Part shown: piece by piece, positions 28,308 through 37,887 of the stretch | Layout: every line of letters begins with the position of its first letter | Numbering within the stretch: the stretch's first letter is position 1 | DNA from: Lactobacillus sp. ESL0701 | Lineage (GTDB): Bacteria; Bacillota; Bacilli; Lactobacillales; Lactobacillaceae | Direction of reading: 5' to 3' | DNA: 64,000 bases | Assembly: GCF_029433445.1 (NCBI RefSeq) | Contig: NZ_JAQTIC010000005.1 | Span: 81,713 to 145,712 of the forward strand | Position numbers and translations under genes: made by a program | Notes under the pieces: model-generated | Databases searched by the model: none | What the model saw: only the letters and a program-made list of their open reading frames with translations | Told to the model about the DNA's origin: nothing

Positions 28308-29243
28308 ATGCGTAAAATATTTTTATTACGAGGCGCACCCGGCTCCGGTAAATCTTCATTCATTGCTCGCCATCACTTACAACCATATGCGATTAGTCGC
28401 GATCAAATTAGATTATTATTGGCGAATTTGACCTATTTTTATGAAGAAGATACCGATTGCTTACATCAAGTAATTCCGCGATATGCAAATAAGCAGACAG
28501 AGCGGTTAGTTGATTACCTCGTAGAAGAAAAGATGAAACGCGGCGAAACGGTAATTGTTGATAGTACCCATATTGTTTCTGATAGCATAGAACATTATAA
28601 ATCATGGGTTGAGCGTTACCGGTATGAATTATTCGTCGTGGATTTAATGTACCACAAAAGCTTACGTAACTTACTTAATCGTAATGAAGTACGTCGGCAA
28701 TATGATTGGGTCAGACCTGAAGTAGTTCGGGAAATGTATTTGACCTATAAAGATAATTGGCAGGTGCCAGAATGGGCACATGTAATTAATCCTAATCAGA
28801 TGGGCAAAGCCTTGTCACAAAAGGAAAGTAATTTAGATCATTTTGCCCATGTAATTGCCATTCCGGATAAAGTTGCGGAGGCAGATTTTCCGCACGTGCA
28901 TATTTCTAATTTTTACTTTTCTTTTAACGACCGTTTTACAGAAAAGTACGGCACCTATCGTAATGTGATTACAATTGGTAAGACAAAAGATGAAGTCATT
29001 AAGAAATTTCGACTGCCATATTTTGTGTTCAAATTTCATCACAAGCACTTTTTAATATCAGCGTATCCAGTCAGAAATGAATTATTGGATCCAATCAAAA
29101 AGGTTAAAGGTGTCTGGACTTATTCAACTGGATTAGTTAATTTAGCTGACTTTATTCAAGAAGTCCCGCAAAGTAGGCCGCAACATGTTCACCAATTTAA
29201 TTTAAATAAATTGCAAGCCGACCGCTTATTGCATATTTGGTAA
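28308..29243 (+). CDS. Polynucleotide-kinase-like P-loop protein with extra C-terminal domain
   Basis: The 311-residue protein starts with Walker A LRGAPGSGKSSF (residues 6-17). It then has VIVDSTH and a lid-like LNRNEVRRQYDWVRPEVVREMY, the order of motifs in T4-Pnk-type 5' kinases (AAA_33). The first 165 residues form this kinase. The last 145 (from about 175, AHVIAIPDKV...) form a separate domain rich in aromatic and basic residues that I do not recognise. Possible roles are RNA/DNA 5'-end repair or small-molecule phosphorylation. It is a single-gene unit, with a TATAAT at 28272-28277 and a terminator after it. Confidence 0.7.
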   Translation: MRKIFLLRGAPGSGKSSFIARHHLQPYAISRDQIRLLLANLTYFYEEDTDCLHQVIPRYANKQTERLVDYLVEEKMKRGETVIVDSTHIVSDSIEHYKSWVERYRYELFVVDLMYHKSLRNLLNRNEVRRQYDWVRPEVVREMYLTYKDNWQVPEWAHVINPNQMGKALSQKESNLDHFAHVIAIPDKVAEADFPHVHISNFYFSFNDRFTEKYGTYRNVITIGKTKDEVIKKFRLPYFVFKFHHKHFLISAYPVRNELLDPIKKVKGVWTYSTGLVNLADFIQEVPQSRPQHVHQFNLNKLQADRLLHIW

Positions 29244-29250
29244 AACTGCT

Positions 29251-29284
29251 AGACGTTACACTTAAGGTGTGACGTCTTTTTCTG
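29251..29284 (+). terminator. Terminator after kinase-like gene
   Basis: AGACGTTACAC and GTGTGACGTCT pair around a short loop and are followed by T residues. Confidence 0.85.
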
Positions 29285-29381
29285 TAAAAAAATAATTAAC
29301 TGGTTGACTAAAAAATATTAAAAATACAATGATTATAGTGTATTATAATACTAGTAGTCTATTAGAAAGAGAAAGTTGAAA

Positions 29382-30212
29382 ATGAAGAAAAATAAAAAAG
29401 TGATAATTACGTTAGTAATTTGTTTAATCGTGGTCTTGCTAGGTGCCGGTATTTATGTTGGTCACCAAGCAAGTACTTCAAGTGCCGCAAATAATCAGCC
29501 GACAAAAACTAGAACAATTTATCCTCATAAATTTACTAAAATTAAAGTGGATGTTGATACATCTGATATTAGTGTTCATCAAGGTACTAAATATCAAGTT
29601 AAGATTATTGATAATCAGAAAAATAGGATTAATGCGAAGGTGAAGGATGATGAATTATTGGTTAGCCAGCGTGAACGGTCGCACAACCATTTCTTTGGCA
29701 TAAGCAAGATAATGATTAATGGTAAAAATCTAACCGCTAAATGCCAGGTAGAAATTACGGTTCCACACAAGAATTCATTAACTAAGATTAATGCCGAGAC
29801 AGAAACGAGTAAGTTTAAGTTAGACAATTTACAATTGCACAAGTTGGCCATCGATTCTGATACCGGCGATATTGACCTTAAAAATGTCAAGTCAGTAAGT
29901 AATGACTTGTCGACTGATACTGGCGATATTGAGATTACTACTAGTCAGGTTGCCAATGTTACTAGCGATGTCGATACAGGCGATGTCCATATTTCTAGCT
30001 CGCAGTTATCAGGGAATAATTCATTTTCATTAGATACTGGTGACTTTTCTTTGGATGAGGCTAGTAAAAAGATGACGTATCATCTGTCAGTTGATACTGG
30101 TGATATTGACTACTTTGGTGATGATGTAGACGATCACCTTAATAAGAAAGTTGCTCACAGCAAGGCAGTACTTAAAGTTGATTCCTCAACTGGTGATATT
30201 ACGATTGAATAA
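29382..30212 (+). CDS. DUF4097-type secreted/anchored beta-repeat protein
   Basis: With the ATG at 29382 the product is 276 residues. A basic N-terminus and one hydrophobic segment (about 6-26) anchor it outside. From about residue 160 to the end it repeats a unit of about 20 residues centred on DTGDI, DTGDV or DTGDF (six copies), as expected of a right-handed beta-solenoid. LiaG-like DUF4097 proteins often accompany envelope stress systems, but no such partner is adjacent. Function unknown. A TATAAT at 29344-29349 may be its -10. Confidence 0.8.
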   Translation: MKKNKKVIITLVICLIVVLLGAGIYVGHQASTSSAANNQPTKTRTIYPHKFTKIKVDVDTSDISVHQGTKYQVKIIDNQKNRINAKVKDDELLVSQRERSHNHFFGISKIMINGKNLTAKCQVEITVPHKNSLTKINAETETSKFKLDNLQLHKLAIDSDTGDIDLKNVKSVSNDLSTDTGDIEITTSQVANVTSDVDTGDVHISSSQLSGNNSFSLDTGDFSLDEASKKMTYHLSVDTGDIDYFGDDVDDHLNKKVAHSKAVLKVDSSTGDITIE

Positions 30213-30231
30213 AGACTAGATAGTTAGCCGC

Positions 30232-30250
30232 TGTTAAATTTTGTTAAATT
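30232..30250. repeat. Short direct repeat upstream of the galK promoter
   Basis: TGTTAAATT occurs at 30232-30240 and again at 30242-30250, 10 bases apart, immediately before the -35. Same-face helical spacing suggests a regulator site; this is inferred. Confidence 0.35.
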
Positions 30251-30254
30251 GAAT

Positions 30255-30282
30255 TTGCCGGAATCATAAAAAATAGTACAAT
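30255..30282 (+). promoter_or_regulatory. Promoter of galKT
   Basis: TTGCCG at 30255-30260 and TACAAT at 30277-30282 are separated by 16 bases. Transcription would start near 30289, just before the cre site. Confidence 0.55.
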
Positions 30283-30298
30283 TAGGTAGAAATATTTT

Positions 30299-30312
30299 TG
30301 ATAGCGCTTTTT
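30299..30312. promoter_or_regulatory. Catabolite-responsive element (cre) for CcpA
   Basis: TGATAGCGCTTTTT agrees with the cre consensus at 12 of 14 positions, including the central CG. It lies about 10 bases after the expected transcription start of galK, where bound CcpA would block transcription when glucose is present. Confidence 0.65.
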
Positions 30313-30334
30313 TATGAAGGTGGATAGAAACAAA

Positions 30335-31501
30335 ATGAACAAAGAAGAATTAAAAGCGAAGTTTACTAAAATATATCATGAAGTTCCTAGCAGTTGTTAT
30401 TTTTCACCAGGTAGAATTAATTTAATTGGTGAGCACACCGACTATAATGGCGGTCATGTGTTCCCATGTGCAATTACTTTGGGAATTTATGGTGCTGTTA
30501 GTTCCCGTAATGATCAAAAGTTTCATTTTTACTCTAGTAGTTTTGAAGAATTAGGAATAATTGAAGTTGACCTTGATGATTTACACTTTGTTAAATCAGA
30601 TTCATGGACTAATTATGCCAAGGGGATGCTGCACTTTTTACTGACTGAAAATGCCCAAATTTCGCATGGTTTAAATATTTATATTGATGGTAATATTCCT
30701 GACGGTGCGGGACTATCTTCATCAGCTGCTCTGGAAATGTTGATCGGTGTGATACTGAACGATCAGTTTAACCTTAATTTTAGTGCGCTTGATCTTGTTA
30801 AGATGGGGGTAGCTACTGAAAATGACTTTGTTGGTGTAAATTCCGGAATTATGGATCAGTTTGCGGTGGCAATGAGTAAGAAAAATCAGGCAATTTTACT
30901 TGATACTAATACTCTGGTATACAATATGGTGCCGCTTAATCTACAAGATAATGTAATTGTTATTATGAATACTAATAAGCGTCGTGAACTAGCAGATTCC
31001 AAATATAATGAGCGTCGAAGTGAATGCGAGCAAGCATTACGCGATTTACAAAAAGAATTGAAGATTAACTCTTTGGGCGAATTGGATAGTGAAACTTTGG
31101 ACCAGTATAGCTCGTTATTATCTTCAGAAACGCTTCTTAAAAGAGCGCGTCATGCTGTCTGGGAAAACGAGCGGACATTGCGTGCTGAACAGGCTCTGCA
31201 AAAAGGTGATCTGGAACAGTTTGGTCGGCTAATTAATGCTTCACATGTATCTTTGCAAGATGATTATGAAGTTACAGGTAAGGAACTAGATACGCTAGTT
31301 CATGCGGCTTGGCAGCAGCCAGGGGTATTAGGTGCAAGAATGACAGGAGCCGGTTTTGGCGGCTGTGCAATTGCGCTTGTTAACAAGAAAGATGTAGCAG
31401 CTTTTGAGCAAAATGTTGGTACGATATATGAGCGAGTAGTAGGTTATGAGCCGTCATTTTATCTTGCGGAAACATCCGATGGTGCTAAGGTTTTAAAATA
31501 A
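30335..31501 (+). CDS. galK: Galactokinase
   Basis: It phosphorylates galactose to galactose-1-phosphate, the first Leloir step. The ATG at 30335 gives 388 residues, the usual length; the site GAAGGTGG lies upstream. GHMP motifs are complete: [16 protein letters not shown] (galactose/ATP site), [14 protein letters not shown] and [14 protein letters not shown]. It is followed 21 bases later by galT in the same operon; CcpA control is likely through the cre site. Confidence 0.96.
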   Translation: MNKEELKAKFTKIYHEVPSSCYFSPGRINLIGEHTDYNGGHVFPCAITLGIYGAVSSRNDQKFHFYSSSFEELGIIEVDLDDLHFVKSDSWTNYAKGMLHFLLTENAQISHGLNIYIDGNIPDGAGLSSSAALEMLIGVILNDQFNLNFSALDLVKMGVATENDFVGVNSGIMDQFAVAMSKKNQAILLDTNTLVYNMVPLNLQDNVIVIMNTNKRRELADSKYNERRSECEQALRDLQKELKINSLGELDSETLDQYSSLLSSETLLKRARHAVWENERTLRAEQALQKGDLEQFGRLINASHVSLQDDYEVTGKELDTLVHAAWQQPGVLGARMTGAGFGGCAIALVNKKDVAAFEQNVGTIYERVVGYEPSFYLAETSDGAKVLK

Positions 31502-31522
31502 TTTAGTGATAAGGATGTAAAA

Positions 31523-32998
31523 ATGACACAAACAAGTTTGGTTGAACAATTTGTTACGCAAGTAATTGCCGCAAGCGATTGTACGGAGCTGGATCGAATC
31601 TATTTAACTAATCAGGTATTGGCACTAGTAGGAGATGAGACACGTTCTGCAGTCACAACAAGCACAGTTTTAATTGATTTAAAAGATGAATTGGTTGCAG
31701 CTGCTGTTAAAAATGGCCATTGTGGTCCTACTTTTAATGAACAAGATATTTTGGGTGCGCAATTGATGAATTTATTAGTGCCGCGTCCTAGTATTGTTAA
31801 TCGGCAATTTTGGCAGACATATGAGGAAAAGCCAGAACAGGCAATTGCGGATTTTTATCAGTTAAGTAAGACTAGTGACTATATCAAAACGCGGGCAATT
31901 GCCAAGAATATTTATTTTGTTACGCCTAGTGATTATGGTGATTTAGAAATTACGATTAATTTATCTAAACCGGAAAAAGATCCGCGGGCGATTGCGGCGG
32001 CGAAGAAGGCAAAAGCAACGGGTTATCCTTTGTGCCAATTGTGTATGGAAAATGAAGGCTATCTAGGGCGCCATAATTATCCAGCCCGCAGCAACCACCG
32101 AATTATCCGCTTTAAGATTGGCGATGAGGAGTGGGGCTTTCAATATTCACCCTATGCATATTTTAATGAGCATTGCATCTTTCTTTCTTCTAAGCACGAG
32201 GGGATGAAAATCTCGGAAAAAACATTTATCCGGCTGCTGAATATTATTGAACAATTCCCGGGATATTTTGCTGGTAGTAATGCTGATCTGCCAATTGTTG
32301 GTGGGTCGATACTTACACATGAGCATTACCAAGGCGGGCGTCATAATTTTGCGATGATGAAGGCGAAAATGATGACCAAGCTTAATTTTAAGGGTTTTGC
32401 CGATGTAGAGGCTGGGATTGTAAAGTGGCCCATGTCTGTGATTCGCTTACGCAGCCAAAACAAAAAGCAATTGGTTGCCTTAGCCAATAAAATTTTGCAG
32501 GCATGGCGACAATATAGTGACGAGCAGGTTGGTGTGCGCGCCTTTACGGATAATGTACCACATCATACAATTACGCCAATTGCCTGCACGCATGGTGATC
32601 AGTTGGAGCTCAACTTAGTATTACGTGATAACCAAACTTCAAGTGAATATCCTGACGGCGTTTTTCATCCCCATCAAGATGTCCAGCACATTAAGAAGGA
32701 AAATATTGGTCTTATTGAAGTGATGGGGTTAGCAATTTTACCGCCACGGCTTAAGTCAGAACTGCAAGAGGTGCGTAAATTTTTGCTAGGTGATGAGAAT
32801 AAAATTGCGGCAATCCATTTGCCGTGGGCGAAGCAGATGATGGCTCAAAATGAGATTACAGCAGCTAATGTGGATGCCATTTTACAGTCAGAATTAGGCA
32901 AAGTCTTCACTAGGGTGCTTGCTGATGCTGGTGTCTTTAAGCAAACTCAGGTTGGACAAGCAGCCTTTATGCGCTTTATTAAGAGTGTCTTAAATTAA
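31523..32998 (+). CDS. galT: UTP--hexose-1-phosphate uridylyltransferase, type II
   Basis: It converts galactose-1-phosphate and UDP-glucose to UDP-galactose and glucose-1-phosphate. The 491-residue product is the large Gram-positive type II form, with [14 protein letters not shown] and the active-site block [14 protein letters not shown]. It follows galK in an operon; galE and galM are not next to it. A terminator lies directly after the stop. Confidence 0.95.
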   Translation: MTQTSLVEQFVTQVIAASDCTELDRIYLTNQVLALVGDETRSAVTTSTVLIDLKDELVAAAVKNGHCGPTFNEQDILGAQLMNLLVPRPSIVNRQFWQTYEEKPEQAIADFYQLSKTSDYIKTRAIAKNIYFVTPSDYGDLEITINLSKPEKDPRAIAAAKKAKATGYPLCQLCMENEGYLGRHNYPARSNHRIIRFKIGDEEWGFQYSPYAYFNEHCIFLSSKHEGMKISEKTFIRLLNIIEQFPGYFAGSNADLPIVGGSILTHEHYQGGRHNFAMMKAKMMTKLNFKGFADVEAGIVKWPMSVIRLRSQNKKQLVALANKILQAWRQYSDEQVGVRAFTDNVPHHTITPIACTHGDQLELNLVLRDNQTSSEYPDGVFHPHQDVQHIKKENIGLIEVMGLAILPPRLKSELQEVRKFLLGDENKIAAIHLPWAKQMMAQNEITAANVDAILQSELGKVFTRVLADAGVFKQTQVGQAAFMRFIKSVLN

Positions 32999-33011
32999 AG
33001 ATTAACAAGTA

Positions 33012-33037
33012 AACGTTGAATAAGTTCAACGTTTTTT
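33012..33037 (+). terminator. Terminator after galT
   Basis: AACGTTGAA and TTCAACGTT form a perfect 9-bp stem with a 4-base loop followed by six T residues. Confidence 0.9.
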
Positions 33038-33051
33038 AATACATAAAAATA

Positions 33052-33081
33052 ACCACTTGGTCATCATGAGCGACCACTTGG
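33052..33081. repeat. Direct repeat upstream of the ABC transporter
   Basis: ACCACTTGG is repeated exactly at 33052-33060 and 33073-33081 with 21-base periodicity, in the 165-base gap between the galT terminator and the next gene. It may be a paired operator; no known regulator is recognised. Confidence 0.4.
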
Positions 33082-33163
33082 GCAGTAGCTATTGCTTTAA
33101 CTGGGTAAAAGACTTTAATTAACTTAAAGAATATATTGAAATTAATTATTTGAAGGAGAACTC

Positions 33164-34729
33164 ATGATTGCAAAATACTATTCAAAGCCTAAGCTAATCT
33201 TAATGTGTATCTTGGGGCTGGTTGCCAGCGCAGAAAATATCGTGATGGCATATATGACAGGAAGCTTGGTTAACATTGGTACAAAGGGCGAGCCACAAAA
33301 GCTGCCGCACTTTTTAGTAACAATTATTGTTCTTTTTGTAATTGTCTTTCTGGCGAAGCTGGGATATAACTATTTGAAAAATGACGCAATTAGACAAACC
33401 AACAGTACATTAAGAACCAAGGTCTTTAATGGGATGCTTCATGAAGAACGAGCAGAAAATTCGGCAGGGCTTGGCTTTTTAACAAGTGACTTTAAGCTGC
33501 TTGAGACTAACCGTTTTGGCGCTGAAATTAATATCGCGATGAGTGCCTGTATGTTGATACTATCCTTGAGTTACGCCGTTTACATTAATTGGCTGTTGAC
33601 CATTTTATTCTTTGTTGGTTCAGTTATTCCGATGGTTGTAGTTAGTTTCTTTCAAAAGCCACTGCAAAAAGCGTCTGATCATTGGACAAGTGCCAATGAA
33701 GAATATGTTAATCAAACTAAGAACTTCTTGGCCGGTGCTGATTCTCTGCGGTTGTATCGGCAGCAACAAAATGGGGTAGCTAAAAATAAGCAGGTGGTTA
33801 ATAAACTGGAAAAATCACTGGCCCAGATGAACTTGTTAAATGATAATTCACAGGCATTAGTTAATTTCGTTGCCGAAATTGGGACATTCTTACTACCAAT
33901 TTTGGTGGGAATTTATTTAATAATTAAGGGTCAGACAACTTTGGGAGCATTATTTGCCGTTGTCCAATTGTCGAACTCATTTGTGAATCCGATTCTGACG
34001 ATTATGCAAGAACGCAATCACTTTTCAACGACGAAGAATATCGTAGCTAAGATTAAACAATATTTAGCGCTTAATGAAGAACATGAACCTGAAGTCACTG
34101 ATTTTAATCAAGAAGTTACTTTTTCAAAAATCAATTTAGTCAGGGAGCAAAAATTGGCTCAGGGAATTAATTTGGTAATTAAAAAGGGGCAAAAGATAGC
34201 AATTATTGGACCATCAGGCAGTGGCAAGTCAACTTTGTTCCAATTTATGTTGACTGGCAAGTTTGGTCAGGCTGACAAGATTACGGTTGACGGTCATGAA
34301 TATCAAGTTGCGCAGCTGACAGATTTGTTTGCCTATGCCAGCCAAGCGCCGGTGATTTTTGCAGATAACTTATGGTTTAATCTGACTTTGGGCGCTAAGA
34401 TTCCTTTAGACAAAGTAACCGCAGTCTGTTCAATGCTTGAATTAGACGAAATTGTTCAAGAAAAAGGTTTTGACTACCAATTGGGTGACAATGCCGATCA
34501 ATTGTCGGGTGGGCAGCTCGCAAGAATTGAACTAGCACGGGCGATTTTAGCTGAGCGACCGATTTTATTGTTAGATGAAATTAATGCTTCACTGGATCGG
34601 GCAACTTCCAATAAAATCCACCAGTATTTACTTGATTCGGACTTGACTTTTGTTGAGGTTATCCATCATTATGAAAAAGACGAATTAAAACAATATGACC
34701 AGGTAATCGATTTTAGTGATTACCAATAA
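33164..34729 (+). CDS. ABC transporter, fused membrane and ATPase domains
   Basis: The 521-residue half-transporter has about six membrane segments in residues 1-290 and an ATPase domain from about 310: Walker A GPSGSGKST, signature LSGGQLARIELARAIL, Walker B ILLLDEINASLD and H-loop IHHYEKDE. LDEI replaces the usual LDEP. It is short for an exporter half. It has no partner gene beside it, so it should act as a homodimer. Substrate unknown; peptide or drug export is typical of the family. Confidence 0.85.
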   Translation: MIAKYYSKPKLILMCILGLVASAENIVMAYMTGSLVNIGTKGEPQKLPHFLVTIIVLFVIVFLAKLGYNYLKNDAIRQTNSTLRTKVFNGMLHEERAENSAGLGFLTSDFKLLETNRFGAEINIAMSACMLILSLSYAVYINWLLTILFFVGSVIPMVVVSFFQKPLQKASDHWTSANEEYVNQTKNFLAGADSLRLYRQQQNGVAKNKQVVNKLEKSLAQMNLLNDNSQALVNFVAEIGTFLLPILVGIYLIIKGQTTLGALFAVVQLSNSFVNPILTIMQERNHFSTTKNIVAKIKQYLALNEEHEPEVTDFNQEVTFSKINLVREQKLAQGINLVIKKGQKIAIIGPSGSGKSTLFQFMLTGKFGQADKITVDGHEYQVAQLTDLFAYASQAPVIFADNLWFNLTLGAKIPLDKVTAVCSMLELDEIVQEKGFDYQLGDNADQLSGGQLARIELARAILAERPILLLDEINASLDRATSNKIHQYLLDSDLTFVEVIHHYEKDELKQYDQVIDFSDYQ

Positions 34730-34749
34730 ACTTGTGAGGGCACTTAATC

Positions 34750-35370
34750 ATGGCAAAACTCTTCTTAGCATCAATGTTAAACAAGGTTTGTGACTTATTA
34801 CCTAAATTTGCCGGCGATCTACACGGTAAGAGAGTCGCATACATTCCAACAGCCAGCAATGTTGAAAGGGGGCATCAGAAGATGGTGCGTTCAGAAACTA
34901 AATTGTTGGTAAATCATTTAGGGATGCAAGTTAATGTTTTGGATGTAGCGGCGGCTTCTACTGCGGCAATAAAAACTAGTTTGCAGGCTGCAGATGTGAT
35001 TTATCTTTCTGGTGGGAATACCTTCTACTTGTTGCAGGAATTAAGAAGAACGGGTGCGAACCAGCTGCTTGTTAATGAAGTTAACGCGGGCAAATTATAT
35101 ATTGGTGAATCAGCTGGCGCGGCTATTGCAGCCCCAGATATTGGCTATCTTAGTTTAATGGACAGTACCAGGAAGGCGCCAGATTTACCAAATTATCAGG
35201 CACTAAAGTTAGTTGACTTTTATGTGTTGCCGCATTATTTGAGTTTTCCATTTAAGCGCAAGTCACAACAAATTTTTGCCGAGTATTCTACCAAGTTGCC
35301 ATTAAAGACAATTAGTAATCATGGGGTAGTGATGGTTACTAACGACAGCATTTCAATTACTGAAAAATAA
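34750..35370 (+). CDS. Peptidase S51 / dipeptidase E-like protein
   Basis: The 206-residue protein of the glutamine-amidotransferase-like S51 family has its nucleophile Ser121 in GESAGAAIAA, preceded by YLSGGNTFYLLQEL. Dipeptidase E cleaves Asp-X dipeptides; whether this member does so is not shown. It lies 20 bases after the ABC transporter and may be co-transcribed with it. A bidirectional terminator separates it from pepC. Confidence 0.85.
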   Translation: MAKLFLASMLNKVCDLLPKFAGDLHGKRVAYIPTASNVERGHQKMVRSETKLLVNHLGMQVNVLDVAAASTAAIKTSLQAADVIYLSGGNTFYLLQELRRTGANQLLVNEVNAGKLYIGESAGAAIAAPDIGYLSLMDSTRKAPDLPNYQALKLVDFYVLPHYLSFPFKRKSQQIFAEYSTKLPLKTISNHGVVMVTNDSISITEK

Positions 35371-35402
35371 AAACGCGCTACTTATAAAGTAACGCGCTTT
35401 TT
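35371..35402. terminator. Bidirectional terminator between convergent genes
   Basis: AAACGCGCTACTT and AAGTAACGCGCTTT pair with one bulge and one mismatch; A and T tracts flank both sides, so it can serve the S51 gene (+) and pepC (-). Confidence 0.75.
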
Positions 35403-35414
35403 GCTTGCAATTAA

Positions 35415-36761
35415 TTATTTAAAGGCTAAAGCACCCATTGGGTCCCAAGGTAATAATTGGATCGGGTTCTTACTGCCTTCATCAAAGGCATTTTTAAGGT
35501 CATCAGGCAAGAACTTCTTGTTGATAACAGCTTGGTAAACAAAGGAATCAAACCAAGAATCACTCATAACAAAGTAACCCTTAAAACCAGGCTTAACACC
35601 CCATGAATTTTCAATCTTCCACTTGGTTGGCTTGTCATTTACAAGATCAACACCGGTGATAACCATGGCGTGATCCATCATGCTTTCACCTGAATCAAGC
35701 ATGTCGGCCTTGGACATTGAAAAATCAATATCAAACAATTCGTCGCGCTTGTAAATATTGGTGTCTAATAAGCCAAGTTGCCGATCAGAATCCTTACCAA
35801 CATTGGAACCGAACCAGACAACTTCGCCGGCCTTTAATTGCTTGATGATTAATTCTTTCATTTCTGCAATCTTCAAGTTCAGGTGCCGAACTTGGCGACC
35901 ACCGACAACATTGCCAAGATATTCAACAGAAAAGACCTTGTGATAAGGCTTGTCGCTTGTTGGTGCGTTAATAGTGGAAACATGGTCTTCGAGGTTCATG
36001 CCGACATATTTGTCAAAGAATTTCTTTGGTGTAATAGCAGCATCGCGATGATAATTACCATCATCATCTTTATATTCAAAGTCGAACTTGGTAGGTGGCA
36101 CGCCGAGTGAAACAGTTAAAATTCGGAACACATCGTTTAACATTTCATTTTTACGTGCCTGAATTGCTTCTTCAGACTTGCCAGCATTAACCAAGTCGCG
36201 TAATTCCAATCCGTCTTTACGCAATAAGGTATTCAAGGTGTCGTTTAATGCGCTTGAATTCGTTGCATTGGCGGTTTCTGGATAAACGGTCTTAGGTACG
36301 ATACCGTATTTTTGGATAAGACCACAAAGCATGTCCCATTGACCACCGTCTTGTTGAGGGGTAGCAAATAAAAATGCTACTTTGCGATCGCCAAGTGGTT
36401 GTTCAGCTGTGGCAATAACATTTTCAAAGAACCAGTTGGATTTTTCAAACTTGTCCCAAAAATTAGTAAAGTTTTGGGATAATTCAAAGTCCTTAACCTT
36501 GTATTCTTTTTGAAGTGGGTGGCGCATGGTGTTCAAAGCTGAGAACATCCAGCAGCGACCTGATTGCTTTTGGTCAGCTGGCTTACCCGTATCAATTTCA
36601 ATTGAAAAAGTTGGATCAAGGTCAATTTTGGTTTGGGTATTTTGACTAGCCTTAAAAATTCCGTTTTCTTGTGCAGCATGACTGGCAATATTGATACCAG
36701 CGTGCTGAGCAAGGTCTTGGGTATAGTTTTTGATAGCATCGTTTGTGATTTCTTTTGTCAT
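35415..36761 (-). CDS. pepC: Aminopeptidase C (cysteine aminopeptidase)
   Basis: This bleomycin-hydrolase-like peptidase C1B has the expected 448 residues. Catalytic residues are visible: Cys70 in QSGRCWMFSALN, the His in MMDHAMVITG and the Asn in IENSWGV. It acts in the cytoplasm on casein- or protein-derived peptides and forms a hexamer. The C-terminal tail is retained and can control exo-specificity. An AAGGAGG site precedes the ATG and a good promoter lies upstream. Confidence 0.96.
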   Translation of the reverse strand: MTKEITNDAIKNYTQDLAQHAGINIASHAAQENGIFKASQNTQTKIDLDPTFSIEIDTGKPADQKQSGRCWMFSALNTMRHPLQKEYKVKDFELSQNFTNFWDKFEKSNWFFENVIATAEQPLGDRKVAFLFATPQQDGGQWDMLCGLIQKYGIVPKTVYPETANATNSSALNDTLNTLLRKDGLELRDLVNAGKSEEAIQARKNEMLNDVFRILTVSLGVPPTKFDFEYKDDDGNYHRDAAITPKKFFDKYVGMNLEDHVSTINAPTSDKPYHKVFSVEYLGNVVGGRQVRHLNLKIAEMKELIIKQLKAGEVVWFGSNVGKDSDRQLGLLDTNIYKRDELFDIDFSMSKADMLDSGESMMDHAMVITGVDLVNDKPTKWKIENSWGVKPGFKGYFVMSDSWFDSFVYQAVINKKFLPDDLKNAFDEGSKNPIQLLPWDPMGALAFK

Positions 36762-36797
36762 AAAATTAGCTCCTCCTTATTAATTTAGCTAACTCAT

Positions 36798-36826
36798 ATT
36801 TTAGCCTATAACAGCACTAACGTCTA
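36798..36826 (-). promoter_or_regulatory. pepC promoter
   Basis: On the minus strand TAGACG (36821-36826) and TAAAAT (36798-36803) are separated by 17 bases, 37 bases before the start codon. Confidence 0.6.
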
Positions 36827-36911
36827 TTGACTGGATAGTAATTAATATATGTGAATGCTAAAAAATTATATAGATAGTCTAGTTAATTTGGCAATATTTT
36901 TTATTAAGAAC

Positions 36912-36942
36912 TTGTCTAGGGATAGCTGATTTATGGTATCTT
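36912..36942 (+). promoter_or_regulatory. Likely promoter of the LysR gene
   Basis: TTGTCT at 36912-36917 and TATCTT at 36937-36942, the latter with an upstream TGG (extended -10). Spacing of 19 is longer than ideal. Confidence 0.4.
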
Positions 36943-36985
36943 ATGTGAAAAAGGTAATATATTGGTTAAATAAAAGGGAAGAGCA

Positions 36986-37867
36986 ATGAATTATAATTTG
37001 ATGCCGGTTAAGTATTTTGTAGATGTTGTTCAAACACATGGTTTTATCTCTGCTGCTAAAAGAAATTATGTTTCTGAAACGGCTGTGAGTTCAGCGATTA
37101 AAAAATTAGAAAACGAACTAGGACATAAGCTGCTTAACCGAACGGCAGGGGAATTTTCTTTAACACCAACAGGCAAACTTTTCTATGAACGGGCTGTTGA
37201 AATTATTAATTCATATAGTGAAATTTGGCATAATCCAGATGAACATCCTGAGAAATTACTGCGGATTCATTTTTTACAAGGACTAGAAAGTCACGCCGCA
37301 CGGCTCGCTAATTACCTGCCTGATAAGTATGTAGTTAGTTTTGATGAGGAAGCATTTAACACAAGTATCAGCCGACTGCTTAAAAACAATTATGATATTT
37401 TAATTGGCTTTCAGCTTGAATTTGCGGGTAATAGCAAGGTGATTACCCTTCCACTAGAAACAGTTGATTTTGACTTGGTATTCAATTCTAAAAGTGTAAA
37501 AAAGTATGACCAAAACCTAAAGAATTTAGCTAAAAACTCCACCATTTATATGCAAGATTGGAAGTCAACTGGAATTTTAAATATCCAAACTGCAATGTTA
37601 GAAGCTTATGCTCAAGAAGGCTGGAGTTATAAGGAGGTAGCAGCCGTCAATGATTTTTCTGCTGCGTATTTGAATGTCAATTATAAAGGTGGATTGACAA
37701 TGCTGCCTAGTACTTTTCATTCTGTCAAATATTGTGAAAATATTTACAGAATATCACCTGAATATTTGAAGAATAAATTCGAAATTGTTGTTGCAATCAG
37801 TGCCAGTAAACAAAAGGAATTAGCCCAACTGATAACCAAGGCAATAACTTTAAGTTATCAGCAGTAA
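36986..37867 (+). CDS. LysR-family regulator of the flavoprotein operon
   Basis: The 293-residue protein has an N-terminal winged HTH (MPVKYFVDVVQTHGFISAAKRNYVSETAVSSAIKKLENELG) with the LysR arrangement and an effector domain. It lies 79 bases before a four-gene operon on the same strand. That gap holds a concentric pair of inverted repeats that could be its operator. The effector is unknown but would be the operon's substrate or an intermediate. Confidence 0.88.
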   Translation: MNYNLMPVKYFVDVVQTHGFISAAKRNYVSETAVSSAIKKLENELGHKLLNRTAGEFSLTPTGKLFYERAVEIINSYSEIWHNPDEHPEKLLRIHFLQGLESHAARLANYLPDKYVVSFDEEAFNTSISRLLKNNYDILIGFQLEFAGNSKVITLPLETVDFDLVFNSKSVKKYDQNLKNLAKNSTIYMQDWKSTGILNIQTAMLEAYAQEGWSYKEVAAVNDFSAAYLNVNYKGGLTMLPSTFHSVKYCENIYRISPEYLKNKFEIVVAISASKQKELAQLITKAITLSYQQ

Positions 37868-37887
37868 CTTAAATGTGTTAGCGGTTT

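Noticed and set aside
29830..30205. Possible CRISPR or DNA tandem repeat in the DUF4097 gene
   Set aside because: The repetition is at protein level (DTGD units) with varied codons; there are no regular spacers.
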